The notes beneath the pieces were generated by a model, which saw only the letters and a program-made list of their open reading frames with translations, did not search any database and had not been told where the DNA came from. Below are positions 7,436 to 15,322 of a stretch of 23,140 bases of DNA, piece by piece. This DNA is from an uncultured Sutterella sp. (GTDB lineage: Bacteria > Pseudomonadota > Gammaproteobacteria > Burkholderiales > Burkholderiaceae_F): the NCBI GenBank assembly GCA_937906995.1, contig CALESB010000023.1:1-23140 (forward strand), given 5' to 3'. How positions within the stretch are numbered: the stretch's first letter is position 1; every line of letters begins with the position of its first letter. The position numbers were made by a program, and so were the translations under genes.

Positions 7436-7457
7436 AAAACTCCCCGCGGGGAGTTTT
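7436..7457 (+). terminator. Terminator of efp
   Basis: AAAACTCCCC/GGGGAGTTTT is a 10-bp perfect inverted repeat just after the efp stop, followed by CCTTTATT. Confidence 0.8.
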
Positions 7458-7465
7458 CCTTTATT

Positions 7466-7501
7466 AAGACCCGCTCACCATAATGGGATAGCGGGTCTTT
7501 T
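7466..7501. terminator. Second terminator between convergent efp and the amidohydrolase gene
   Basis: AAGACCCGCT/AGCGGGTCTT (7466-7475 with 7490-7499) forms a 10-bp stem with a 14-base loop, with four Ts at the plus-strand 3' side. It lies 15 bases past the stop of the convergent minus-strand gene and may serve both directions. Confidence 0.65.
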
Positions 7502-7515
7502 CATTGCCAATCAAA

Positions 7516-8805
7516 TTAAGCGCCATTGGCCTTATTTAAAAAGCCCGTTACGACCTTAAACGCGATGTTCATGCTTTCCTTGTCCTGGATATCAAAGTCG
7601 GGACGGTGGTGACCATGATGGTTACAGCCCCAGCATAAGAAGCTCGCTTTACCACCCTTTTCACGAACACGTTTAGCTAACATGCTACAGTCTTCACTTC
7701 CACGGCTCGTTGTAAAGAATTTGGCACTCTTGACCTCTGGAACAGTCTTCGCAGCCTCCAGGAGCATTTCATTGAGTTCTGGGTCACACTCATAAACACT
7801 GGCTTCACCCATCTTATGAATCGTGCCCTTCACACCATAAACTTCACTCATACCACGAACAATACGATAGACCTCTTCGGTCATGAAGTCATTGACTTCT
7901 GTGGTTACACCGCGCACTTCCACTTGCATCGTTGCTTTAGCTGCTACAACGTTACGACCTTCACCGGCATGCAATGTACCAATAGCGACTCGAGAATCAC
8001 CTCCGGAGTGACGACTAATCCCTTGAAGAGCCATCACGGTTGCTGCGGCAGCCACTAAGGCACTACGTCCCTTTTCAGGATCGCTACCAGCATGAGCGCT
8101 ACGACCTTCAAACTCAATGTCCATCTTTGTGGTTGCGAGGTAACCGTGCGTTAAAACGCCAATTTCACCCAAGGCAAATTCACCACCAACATGAGTCCCA
8201 ACTAAATAGTCAGCATCATCAACAATGCCCTTATTGGCCATCGGCGTTGCGCCACGAACACCTTCTTCAGCCGGTTGGAAGAGTAATTTCACTCGACCAC
8301 AAAGTTCATCTTTGTGATCCACTATCCAGTGGGCAATAGCTAAACCTAAAGAAGCGTGAGCGTCATGACCACAAGAATGCATGAGACCCGGTCGACAAGA
8401 GGCATAACCTAAAGCATTGGCTTCATGTTCCGGATCCGTTGTCTCTGAATTAACCACGCAGTCGATATCAAAACGCAATGCTGTACACGGACCAGGACGA
8501 CCCGTATCAATTTCTACCATAGCACCGGAATAACGATCCAAAGATTCCAATATGTCCTTATCAATATCGGCCACTTCATGGGCATCCTGCCACGCTTTTT
8601 CGACAATCTCTTCACGACGCCCCATGATAGAGTCGACATCAATAACATCTTTTCCAAAAATAGGATTTAGGCCCAATTTACGAAGTGCTTGAATAATTCG
8701 AGTTGTCGTTACAAACTCTGTCCACCCCTCTTCGGGATAAGCGTGGAGTTTACGGCGCATTTCAAGCATCTCAGGAAGATAGTGTTCAGCGTTCAGTTCA
8801 GACAT
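7516..8805 (-). CDS. M20-family amidohydrolase, AbgA-like
   Basis: A 429-aa zinc amidohydrolase/peptidase of the M20 family. It resembles AbgA, a subunit of p-aminobenzoyl-glutamate hydrolase, along its length: WTEFVTTTRI, DTGRPGPC, the metal motif HSCGHDAHASLG (about 143-154), LFQPAEEGVRGA with the catalytic and metal Glu pair (about 175-186), the lid-domain SAHAGSDPEKG and the C-terminal SRGSEDCSML. The substrate is not proven: it could cleave N-acyl amino acids, p-aminobenzoyl-glutamate or indole-acetyl conjugates. No AbgB or AbgT partner lies beside it. The ATG at 8803-8805 has GGAG seven bases upstream; an ATG ten codons earlier lacks one. It probably acts in the cytoplasm. Confidence 0.88.
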   Translation of the reverse strand: MSELNAEHYLPEMLEMRRKLHAYPEEGWTEFVTTTRIIQALRKLGLNPIFGKDVIDVDSIMGRREEIVEKAWQDAHEVADIDKDILESLDRYSGAMVEIDTGRPGPCTALRFDIDCVVNSETTDPEHEANALGYASCRPGLMHSCGHDAHASLGLAIAHWIVDHKDELCGRVKLLFQPAEEGVRGATPMANKGIVDDADYLVGTHVGGEFALGEIGVLTHGYLATTKMDIEFEGRSAHAGSDPEKGRSALVAAAATVMALQGISRHSGGDSRVAIGTLHAGEGRNVVAAKATMQVEVRGVTTEVNDFMTEEVYRIVRGMSEVYGVKGTIHKMGEASVYECDPELNEMLLEAAKTVPEVKSAKFFTTSRGSEDCSMLAKRVREKGGKASFLCWGCNHHGHHRPDFDIQDKESMNIAFKVVTGFLNKANGA

Positions 8806-8950
8806 GGTTATTCTCCAAAGAAGAATGTAAGACACATCTTTCTATAGTAGAGATCTTTAGCACTCAAGAAATTAGGACTTACGCCTACCGACTTCAACTC
8901 TCAACGCAGAATACACAATGAGCTATTGAATTAATACGATGATGTGGGCT

Positions 8951-9994
8951 TTATTCAATCTCTTTGATAACAATACCGTCACGATCAGAGGGTTTTTCCT
9001 GTGGGTGGGGTCTTGGAGAAGAAGACTCTTGAAGATTAACTAGTTTATTGTCATTATGAGTACCTTCCTGAATCACATTCCCTCTGCTGTCATAACTTCG
9101 AAACTCGCCTGTAGCTTGTCCATTTTTCAACATCATCTCTCCCATCAAAGCACCTTGGCTGTTAAAGGTTCGTTGCCAACCATGAGGCACCCCATTTTCA
9201 AACGTCTGTACAACTTTCATACCATTTGGGTGCCAAACCGTAATTTCACCATCGTACTCATTCATGTTATAAGTTCCTTGGCGAACTGGCTGTCCGGTTT
9301 GAGCTGAGTAAATGACAAATGGACCATGCCTCATGCCAGACTTTAAAACCCCCTCTTCCAAAAGTATTCCTTGCTCTGAAAATAGTTTATACGGGCCTGT
9401 TTGCTTGCTTTTTTCAAATGTTACTGAGCTACGCAATTGACCATTTTCATAATAGTCCAAAGCTTCCCCATCTAATAGCTGATTGACATATTGATGTTTA
9501 AACTGCAATTTCCCAGAAGGATAGTATTGTTCAACCAGACCATTAAGTTTGCCATTTCTGTAGTTAGCTTTAATTTTTAGCTTTCCACTATCTGCCCAAT
9601 ATTGAATTGTTTCTCCATCTCGTTGACCATCTTTGAATAAACCATGGTCGATTAATATACCCTCTTGCGTCCACGATTCAAATAAACCATTTTGCAAACC
9701 CTTTTCCCAATGCCCAATCTCTCTTAATTTCCCATTGCTAAAAACAACGTTCAAGCCATCTAATTGCCCATCTTTATAAGCATAGAGTGAATATCCACTA
9801 TCCGTTACCGTTTTCACTCGACCTGTAAATGCTTTTCCATTCTTATCTAGCAAAACACCATTTAAATTTGAAAGCTCTAGAGATGATGTCGCTGGTAAGT
9901 AACCATACAACTGATATTTGAAGTTCCAAGCCATAAAAGTAGTCAGGCCTACACCCAAAACAGTGGCCAATACCGCCAAACCGAGTTTATTCAT
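8951..9994 (-). CDS. Membrane-anchored MORN-repeat (YwqK-like) protein
   Basis: The function is not known. The 347-aa protein has one hydrophobic N-terminal segment (about 4-24), which could be a signal anchor or an uncleaved signal peptide, so the rest is probably periplasmic. The rest is about eleven repeats of 22-25 residues with the pattern Y/F-x-NGKL-x(8)-NG-x-x-x-G, for example YPSGKLQFKHQYVNQLLDG and HPNGMKVVQTFENGVPHG. These match the MORN_2 repeats of proteins called YwqK-like 'antitoxins', a name inherited from annotation; no toxin gene is beside it. The C-terminal ~30 residues are charged and Pro-rich. AAGGAG lies seven bases before the ATG at 9992-9994, an excellent start. It is divergent from the MFS gene. 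Confidence 0.85.
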   Translation of the reverse strand: MNKLGLAVLATVLGVGLTTFMAWNFKYQLYGYLPATSSLELSNLNGVLLDKNGKAFTGRVKTVTDSGYSLYAYKDGQLDGLNVVFSNGKLREIGHWEKGLQNGLFESWTQEGILIDHGLFKDGQRDGETIQYWADSGKLKIKANYRNGKLNGLVEQYYPSGKLQFKHQYVNQLLDGEALDYYENGQLRSSVTFEKSKQTGPYKLFSEQGILLEEGVLKSGMRHGPFVIYSAQTGQPVRQGTYNMNEYDGEITVWHPNGMKVVQTFENGVPHGWQRTFNSQGALMGEMMLKNGQATGEFRSYDSRGNVIQEGTHNDNKLVNLQESSSPRPHPQEKPSDRDGIVIKEIE

Positions 9995-10211
9995 AGTGAT
10001 CTCCTTTCACAGAGAGTCTTTATTCGGTAACTGATTAAAGGAGAGGACTCTCCTATATGATTGAGTATAGCTATTTCATCGTTACGATGCGCATGGCACA
10101 CAGCATGGCACACGGGCTTTGCATTATCAGAATTAACCCTGCATGCCTCACATCTTTTGCTTCAAGTATTAAAATGGCAAATTTTCTCAATATTGTCTTA
10201 GAAAGACTGCT
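9995..10211. promoter_or_regulatory. Divergent control region between the MORN and MFS genes
   Basis: These 217 bases should carry promoters for both genes, though I cannot fix convincing -35/-10 boxes. Two features stand out: an 11-bp direct repeat GCATGGCACAC (10091-10101 and 10103-10113, 12-bp period), and the inverted repeat GAGAGTC/GACTCTC (10012-10018 and 10046-10052). Either could bind a regulator. Confidence 0.4.
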
Positions 10212-11465
10212 ATGAGTGAACAAATCCCAGATCCTCAAAAATTAACCTCGGATCACCTTCCAAACCGTCTCAGAACATTTCTTGGTGCGGTCTTTACCCT
10301 TGTTGTCTGTTTTACGGCAAGTTCTGCACCTATTCCTTTAATGTCTGTCTATCGTGACACACTCTCTCTAAGTAATGCTGATGTTGCCAACTCCATCGTG
10401 GCGTATTTCGTTGGTTGCATCTTGACGTTAGTGTTTTTTGCAAGACTGTCGAACTATTTCGGTCGAAAGCCTGTCGTCATGACAACCCTACTATTAGCAA
10501 TGGCGGCAAGTTTTACTTTTGTTATTATGGACAGCGTTTGGGCCTTTAACCTAGGTCGCTTTTTACAAGGTCTATCCTGTGGTTTAGCCTCCAGTGCGGC
10601 CATGAGTTGGGTAGTTGATGCTGCCCCATTAAAAAAGCGTTGGTTGGGAACTGCTGTCACTGCTGCCGGTCCAAATGTTGGCCTTTGTTTAGGCACGCTT
10701 CTAACAGGATTTTGTATTGAGTACAACTTGTTCGATCCCTCGTCCCTTTTCATGCTTTTTATGGCGCTGATTGGTGCCGTTTTTTGTTTGGTAGCTACAG
10801 CCAGTGAAACCGTCCAATTTGGTATGGAGCCACTACTTGCAACACTCATCCCCAAAATTGCTATCCCAAAGCGACTTTGGCGTTTATTTATTGTGGCTAG
10901 CGCCGCCTATATCGGCACATGGGGCATGGGAAGCTTTTTCCAAGGTTTCATCGCAATCATTTCCGCAGAGACCTTTGGTGTTCAAAGTACGCTTATTGCC
11001 GCGCTTTGCTACCTCATCCTAATGATTCCTAACGCATCAACCGGACTCTTTGTTGGTCGTTTTTATGCCGTTAATGCATTGCGTTTTTCGATTACGTTCT
11101 TTGCGCTTGGTGGCACTTTATCTTTTATCGCCTACGGCATGCACTTACCGGCACTCTTTTTAGTTGCTGTTGCCATTTGTGGCGCTTGTAATGGTGGTAG
11201 CTGTACAAGTGCACTTAAACTCTTACTTCAAGACACCTCTTTGAAAGAGCGTGCGGGTGTGATTTCTGGCATTTACCTATTGGCTTATGTCGGAGCTGGT
11301 ATTCCTAATGCCGTTGTCGGTATGATGCCTGACGATACACCAGTGATTGCGATGGCTCCGGGCTACATTGGTTGGATGAGTTGTGCCTGGCTTATCATTA
11401 TGGTTGGCCTTTGGATGATGCAACGCCACCCTAACGAAGCTGAAAAACAACGCTTTGAACGCTAA
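10212..11465 (+). CDS. MFS transporter (possible nucleoside or sugar permease)
   Basis: A 417-aa major facilitator superfamily permease with about 12 membrane segments. Motif A of the 2-3 loop is present (RLSNYFGRKPVVM) and the first half has NLGRFLQGLSCG. The exact substrate cannot be read from sequence. Its neighbours are a PfkB sugar kinase and a nucleoside hydrolase on the same strand, so nucleoside or ribose uptake is a reasonable inference, but a drug or metabolite exporter is possible. The ATG is at 10212-10214; its ribosome binding site is weak (GAAAG). Confidence 0.85.
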   Translation: MSEQIPDPQKLTSDHLPNRLRTFLGAVFTLVVCFTASSAPIPLMSVYRDTLSLSNADVANSIVAYFVGCILTLVFFARLSNYFGRKPVVMTTLLLAMAASFTFVIMDSVWAFNLGRFLQGLSCGLASSAAMSWVVDAAPLKKRWLGTAVTAAGPNVGLCLGTLLTGFCIEYNLFDPSSLFMLFMALIGAVFCLVATASETVQFGMEPLLATLIPKIAIPKRLWRLFIVASAAYIGTWGMGSFFQGFIAIISAETFGVQSTLIAALCYLILMIPNASTGLFVGRFYAVNALRFSITFFALGGTLSFIAYGMHLPALFLVAVAICGACNGGSCTSALKLLLQDTSLKERAGVISGIYLLAYVGAGIPNAVVGMMPDDTPVIAMAPGYIGWMSCAWLIIMVGLWMMQRHPNEAEKQRFER

Positions 11466-11516
11466 AAAAAGCCTTGATAAAATAGCTGCCTTCAGAACTA
11501 GGAGTACTAAAGAAAA

Positions 11517-12437
11517 ATGCGAATCCTCAACATCGGTTCCATTAATATCGACTATGTTTATCAAACCCCACATTTTGTTGCTGCGGGCGAGACTTTAGAA
11601 GCCACGGACCGCTCAATTTTTATGGGTGGGAAAGGTCTGAATCAAACCGTTGCAATTGCTCGTAGCGGCTTACATGTATCTCATGTTGGTGTGATTGGTG
11701 AGGATGGCCATTTCTTGTATGACTTTTTAAAGGCCATAAATGTCAATATTGATCATGTTCGTATTGATAAAACGCGAGCTAGCGGTCACACCTTTATTCA
11801 AGTTACCCCTGACGCTGAAAATGCGATTTTGTATTTCCCTGGCACCAATCATGCCTTGGATGATGCCTTGATTGACAGTGCTATTAAAACATTAGATAAG
11901 GGAGACATCGTCTTAACTCAAAACGAAGTTAACGACGTCGGTCAGGTCTTGTTCAAGGCTCACAAAGCCGGCATGATCACCGTTTTCAACCCGGCTCCTT
12001 TTGATGCAACAGTATGCAATTATCCGCTTGAATGCGTCGATGTTTTGATTTTGAATCAAACTGAGGCTCAAGGTATGCTTGGCCACACAATTGACAATCC
12101 TGCCGAGGCAATCACTATTTTGCAAAAGCGTTTACCACACGCCGTTATTATCATGACACTGGGTGCAGACGGTGTTGCATATGCTCTTCCCAATGAGCTC
12201 CCCCAAACGCTTTCTGCTTACCCGGTGAAAGCGGTCGATACCACTGGAGCTGGAGATACCTTTGTAGGCTACGCAATGAATGCGGTCATTAGTTGGTTTA
12301 CTGACAAAGATAAAGAGGCCTTTGCTCGTCATATTGATACTGCTGTATTAGCAGCAGGACTTAGCGTCACCCGTCGTGGCGCTGTTGATTCCATTCCATC
12401 TCTTGAGGATGTGCAAAAAGCACAGCATCAAATTTAA
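11517..12437 (+). CDS. PfkB-family sugar kinase, ribokinase-like
   Basis: A 306-aa kinase of the PfkB/ribokinase family. Substrate-binding GGKGLNQ sits at 37-43, and the anion-hole/catalytic motif DTTGAGDTF at 241-249 with catalytic D247. The N-terminus (NIGSINIDYVY) and GGKG motif are typical of ribokinases, which make ribose-5-phosphate from ribose and ATP. That fits a nucleoside hydrolase 16 bases downstream, which would release ribose. Other pentose or nucleoside kinases of the family cannot be excluded. AGGAG lies 12 bases before the ATG at 11517, a longer spacing than usual. The transcript is probably shared with the MFS gene. Confidence 0.88.
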   Translation: MRILNIGSINIDYVYQTPHFVAAGETLEATDRSIFMGGKGLNQTVAIARSGLHVSHVGVIGEDGHFLYDFLKAINVNIDHVRIDKTRASGHTFIQVTPDAENAILYFPGTNHALDDALIDSAIKTLDKGDIVLTQNEVNDVGQVLFKAHKAGMITVFNPAPFDATVCNYPLECVDVLILNQTEAQGMLGHTIDNPAEAITILQKRLPHAVIIMTLGADGVAYALPNELPQTLSAYPVKAVDTTGAGDTFVGYAMNAVISWFTDKDKEAFARHIDTAVLAAGLSVTRRGAVDSIPSLEDVQKAQHQI

Positions 12438-12453
12438 CAATTAAGGTAGTACC

Positions 12454-13401
12454 ATGGAAAAGAAAAAAATTATTATTGACTGTGACCCCGGCTACGATGA
12501 TGCCGTGGCGCTTTTGCTTGCTGCGGGTAATCCGAATATTGATGTTTTAGCCATCACAACTGTTGCCGGCAATCAAACGATTGATAAAGTCACTAAGAAT
12601 GCTCTTCGCATTGCTAAGCTCTGTGGCATGGAAAACGTTCCTGTTGCAATGGGTGCTTCACGTCCTTTGTTACGTGACGAAGTTGTTGTTGCTGCCAACA
12701 TTCATGGTGAATCCGGCTTAGACGGAACCACATTACCTGAAGCAGAATTCAAGGTTGATCCCCGTCATGCAGCTCAAATGATCATTGACATCATTATGAG
12801 TGAACCAGAAAAGACTGTCACCTTAGTCCCCATTGGCCCATTGACGAATATCGCTTTGGCCGCACGAATGGAGCCTCGTATTGTTGAACGCGTTAAGGAA
12901 GTCGTTTTAATGGGTGGCGGCTACCACATTGGCAACATTCGCCCAATGGCTGAATTCAATATTGAAAATGACCCAGAGGCTGCTCATATCGTCTTTGAAG
13001 AAAAGTGGAAGATCGTGATGGTGGGCTTAGACCTGACATATCAGGCCTTAGCAACAACAGAAATTAAAAATCGTATTGCCCAATTTAAGACGCCGGTCGG
13101 CCAATTCTTAAGTGATGTATTAACTCAATTCTCGATCACTTATCAAAAGAGAAAGGGCTCCGATGAACCCCCGGTTCACGATCCTTGTGCTGTGGCTTAT
13201 GTCATTGATCCGGACTGTATTGAGACGCTTCAAGCCCCCGTGCATGTTGAATACCGTGGCATTTACACCAATGGTATGACCGTCGCCGATTTACGCCGTA
13301 AGGCACCGGCTGATTGCCACACCTATGTTGCGACCAAACTCAATCATGCTCGTTTCTGGGAAATGATTGAAGAGGCCGTTCACAATCTCGAAACTCGTTA
13401 A
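12454..13401 (+). CDS. Nucleoside hydrolase (inosine/uridine-preferring family)
   Basis: A 315-aa nucleoside N-ribohydrolase that cleaves the N-glycosidic bond of nucleosides, giving base plus ribose. The N-terminal calcium-binding signature DCDPGYDD (9-16) is present, with the family motifs VPIGPLTNIALA, MGGGYHIGN, AEFNIENDPEAA and C-terminal HDPCAVAY holding a further metal Asp. Base specificity (purine or pyrimidine) cannot be told. AAGG lies eight bases before the ATG at 12454. It starts 16 bases after the kinase gene, so it is translated from the same mRNA. The released ribose would feed the kinase. Confidence 0.94.
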   Translation: MEKKKIIIDCDPGYDDAVALLLAAGNPNIDVLAITTVAGNQTIDKVTKNALRIAKLCGMENVPVAMGASRPLLRDEVVVAANIHGESGLDGTTLPEAEFKVDPRHAAQMIIDIIMSEPEKTVTLVPIGPLTNIALAARMEPRIVERVKEVVLMGGGYHIGNIRPMAEFNIENDPEAAHIVFEEKWKIVMVGLDLTYQALATTEIKNRIAQFKTPVGQFLSDVLTQFSITYQKRKGSDEPPVHDPCAVAYVIDPDCIETLQAPVHVEYRGIYTNGMTVADLRRKAPADCHTYVATKLNHARFWEMIEEAVHNLETR

Positions 13402-13422
13402 AACTTCGTATGGAGCCCATAG

Positions 13423-13815
13423 ATGGAAGACTTTGATCCTCCTATCCCACATGCAGAGCGTTTGGACAGTGGGCTTTTATCTAGAGAGGCGAGCTTATTA
13501 CGAGCCATGGCTGAGCATTACTGCAAAAAAGTCCATGGCTCTCAAACACTTTGTGAAGAATGCAAACAACACTTACGCTACTCTTTAGCTCGGCTAGCTT
13601 GTTGTCCCTATGGCAATGAAAAACCTGCATGCTCTAAGTGTCGCCTTCAGTGTCATAAAGCACAAGAAAAAGCTCATATTCGACAAGTTATGCGAACCTC
13701 TGCTCCTCCCATGCTCATTTACCATCCCGTTTTGACCATTGAGCATCTACTGAGAAGCTTAAAAAAGGCCCCTCCTCACCCAAGAGACTTAAGACAAAAA
13801 CACATCAAAAAATAA
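13423..13815 (+). CDS. YgbA/'nitrous oxide-stimulated promoter' family protein
   Basis: A 130-aa cysteine-rich protein matching the YgbA_NO family: HYCKKVHG, LCEECKQHL, ARLACCPYGNEKPACSKCRLQCHK and the C-terminal VMRTSAPPMLIYHPVLTIEHLL. The YgbA homologue in enterobacteria is induced by nitric oxide through NsrR; the molecular function is not established. The seven to eight Cys residues, in CxxC and CC pairs, suggest a metal or iron-sulfur site (inference). GGAG lies seven bases before the ATG at 13423. It starts 21 bases after the nucleoside hydrolase, an unusual neighbour for it, so it may be co-transcribed with that cluster. Confidence 0.85.
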   Translation: MEDFDPPIPHAERLDSGLLSREASLLRAMAEHYCKKVHGSQTLCEECKQHLRYSLARLACCPYGNEKPACSKCRLQCHKAQEKAHIRQVMRTSAPPMLIYHPVLTIEHLLRSLKKAPPHPRDLRQKHIKK

Positions 13816-13901
13816 CCGGTTACGATCTTTACGTGTTCGTTGTAGTATCTTAAGCATAGGCGTGTCAAAATTAAAAGATATTAAGTAAAAGGACACAGAG
13901 C

Positions 13902-14924
13902 ATGATTAGTCAAAAAATTAACAGTAAGCTCGAGTCTCTGAAATCGAAAGTCAAATCTGAAAAGGCTCGACTTACAGAAGAGTTTCAAGAGAAAAAATCA
14001 GAACTTTCCGTTGAAATTAAAGATAAATACTCTGAATTCAATGAATTGTCTGAAGAAATCAGCCAAAAGAAGCAACAACTAAAGGAAGAACTCAAAAACA
14101 AGCAACTCAAAATGCTTGCCCAATTCAAGCGCCGTCAAAAAGCACTCTCGAATGAATGGGATGACGTGCAAGAGCGGTCTCGTGAAAAATGGGATGAGCT
14201 CATGGATAAGTACGAAATTGATGAGCTTGAACGCATGATTGATCGCTTTAAAATCGAAAGTGAATCACTTGAACGATTACCTGAAAACGCAGTTATCCGT
14301 GAATTGCCCTCACGAGTTCACTTCAACATGACGCTGGACAACGTTCTGATGAAGCGACGCACTGTACGTGACTTTTCTGGCGAGACGATTCCTGAGGCGG
14401 AAGTTGCTGCAATTTTATGGGCTTGCGATGGTATCAATCGGAAAAGTCTTAAACGAACGACGCCTTCTGCTCTAAATTGGCAAGATGTCAGTGTTTATGT
14501 TGTTCAAGCTAACGGAATTTGGAAGTACCTCCCTAAGCGCAATGTTCTCTTATTTATAGAAGGTAACGACCAACGGGAACACTTCGGCGAAATCAAGCCT
14601 TGGATGAAGCTTGCTAGCCAACACTTGGTTTTCGTTTCTGACAAACGCAAGATGGAAACTTTTACAACGAAAATTATTTCCAAAACATTTGATTTCGATA
14701 CCTCAGATGAGCAGATGAGCACAATTGCAAGAGCTGTGGATGTTGGAGCTAAAGTGCAGGCTGTTTATATGGCATGCGCCGCGTTAGGGCGAGGGTGTAC
14801 TTGTCGCCTCCTTGCAAACCAAGAAGACGCTAGAGCACTCTTGAAGTTAGACCCTGAAGAAGAAATTCTTGCGATTTGTTCCATTGGAGATATTTCCGAG
14901 TCACTGTTTGATCACACTTTTTAA
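13902..14924 (+). CDS. Coiled-coil protein with C-terminal nitroreductase-like domain
   Basis: A 340-aa protein without signal peptide or membrane segment. Residues ~1-125 are highly charged (Lys/Glu-rich heptads, for example SEEISQKKQQLKEELKNKQ) and predict a long coiled coil. Residues ~145-335 look like a nitroreductase/SagB-type FMN oxidoreductase: RRTVRDFSGETIPEAEV, CDGINR, RTTPSALNWQDVSVYVVQ and the C-terminal GAKVQAVYMACAALGRG with LAICSIGD. Usual nitroreductases of this size class lack such a coiled-coil arm, so the fusion is odd. An FMN-dependent reductase is inferred; the substrate is unknown. AAAGGA lies eight bases before the ATG. It follows the YgbA-like gene by 86 bases and may have its own promoter. 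Confidence 0.7.
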   Translation: MISQKINSKLESLKSKVKSEKARLTEEFQEKKSELSVEIKDKYSEFNELSEEISQKKQQLKEELKNKQLKMLAQFKRRQKALSNEWDDVQERSREKWDELMDKYEIDELERMIDRFKIESESLERLPENAVIRELPSRVHFNMTLDNVLMKRRTVRDFSGETIPEAEVAAILWACDGINRKSLKRTTPSALNWQDVSVYVVQANGIWKYLPKRNVLLFIEGNDQREHFGEIKPWMKLASQHLVFVSDKRKMETFTTKIISKTFDFDTSDEQMSTIARAVDVGAKVQAVYMACAALGRGCTCRLLANQEDARALLKLDPEEEILAICSIGDISESLFDHTF

Positions 14925-14943
14925 TGCTTTGGCATCAAAAAAT

Positions 14944-14972
14944 TTGCATTTTTATTTTTTGTAGTGCATAAT
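14944..14972 (+). promoter_or_regulatory. Promoter of the first tRNA-Arg gene
   Basis: TTGCAT (14944-14949) and CATAAT (14967-14972) are exactly 17 bases apart, 11 bases before the tRNA. The second copy of this tRNA has the same two boxes at the same spacing although its spacer sequence differs, which supports both as real. Confidence 0.7.
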
Positions 14973-14983
14973 AACAGTCTCAC

Positions 14984-15060
14984 GCGCCGGTAGCTCAGTT
15001 GGATAGAGTACCTGGCTACGAACCAGGGGGTCGCGGGTTCGAATCCTACCCGGCGCGCCA
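14984..15060 (+). tRNA. tRNA-Arg (anticodon ACG)
   Basis: A 77-base tRNA with a 7-bp acceptor stem (GCGCCGG/CCGGCGC), discriminator G and encoded CCA end. The D arm, anticodon stem CCTGG/CCAGG with loop CTACGAA (anticodon ACG at 15018-15020) and T-arm with GGTTCGAATCC are all present. A34 is expected to be edited to inosine by TadA, letting it read CGU, CGC and CGA. An identical copy is at 22960-23036. Confidence 0.97.
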
Positions 15061-15063
15061 GAC

Positions 15064-15100
15064 AATCCCAAAAGCCCTAAAGGCTTTTGGGATTTCCTTT
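15064..15100 (+). terminator. Terminator of the first tRNA-Arg gene
   Basis: A 13-bp stem (15064-15076 with 15082-15094; AATCCCAAAAGCC and its complement) with a 5-base loop is followed by a U-rich tail. It begins 4 bases after the tRNA CCA. Confidence 0.9.
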
Positions 15101-15255
15101 ATGGGCAATTTTCTTTCTTGTGGGAACATTCCCAAATTTCCCTCTGCTCAGTTGTAAACCCTCTAATCCTTTCGGGTTAACCCTCAAGCTTTAGTACATT
15201 TAAATGTAAATACCCCTACATCTCTGTTTCTTGTCAAAAGATACTCTCCCCTAAC

Positions 15256-15284
15256 TTGTTCTGTTTGCGTTTGGTGACTATTAT
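15256..15284 (+). promoter_or_regulatory. Candidate promoter of the C69 dipeptidase gene
   Basis: TTGTTC (15256-15261) and TATTAT (15279-15284) are 17 bases apart. Transcription would start near 15291, giving a ~32-base leader with the GGGAGA ribosome binding site. Confidence 0.5.
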
Positions 15285-15322
15285 CGATTGAATCTTTTTT
15301 CCACTTTTAGGGAGAATATCGA

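Larger units (their letters stand above)
14982..15102 (+). repeat. 121-bp perfect direct repeat, copy 1 (tRNA-Arg plus terminator)
   Basis: This block is identical to 22958-23078. It covers two bases before the tRNA, the whole tRNA, its terminator and a few bases beyond. The copies flank 7,855 bases. Confidence 0.9.

Noticed and set aside
13820..13848. Promoter TTACGA-17-TAGTAT before the coiled-coil nitroreductase
   Set aside because: Both boxes are poor matches to consensus, so it was left out as a feature.
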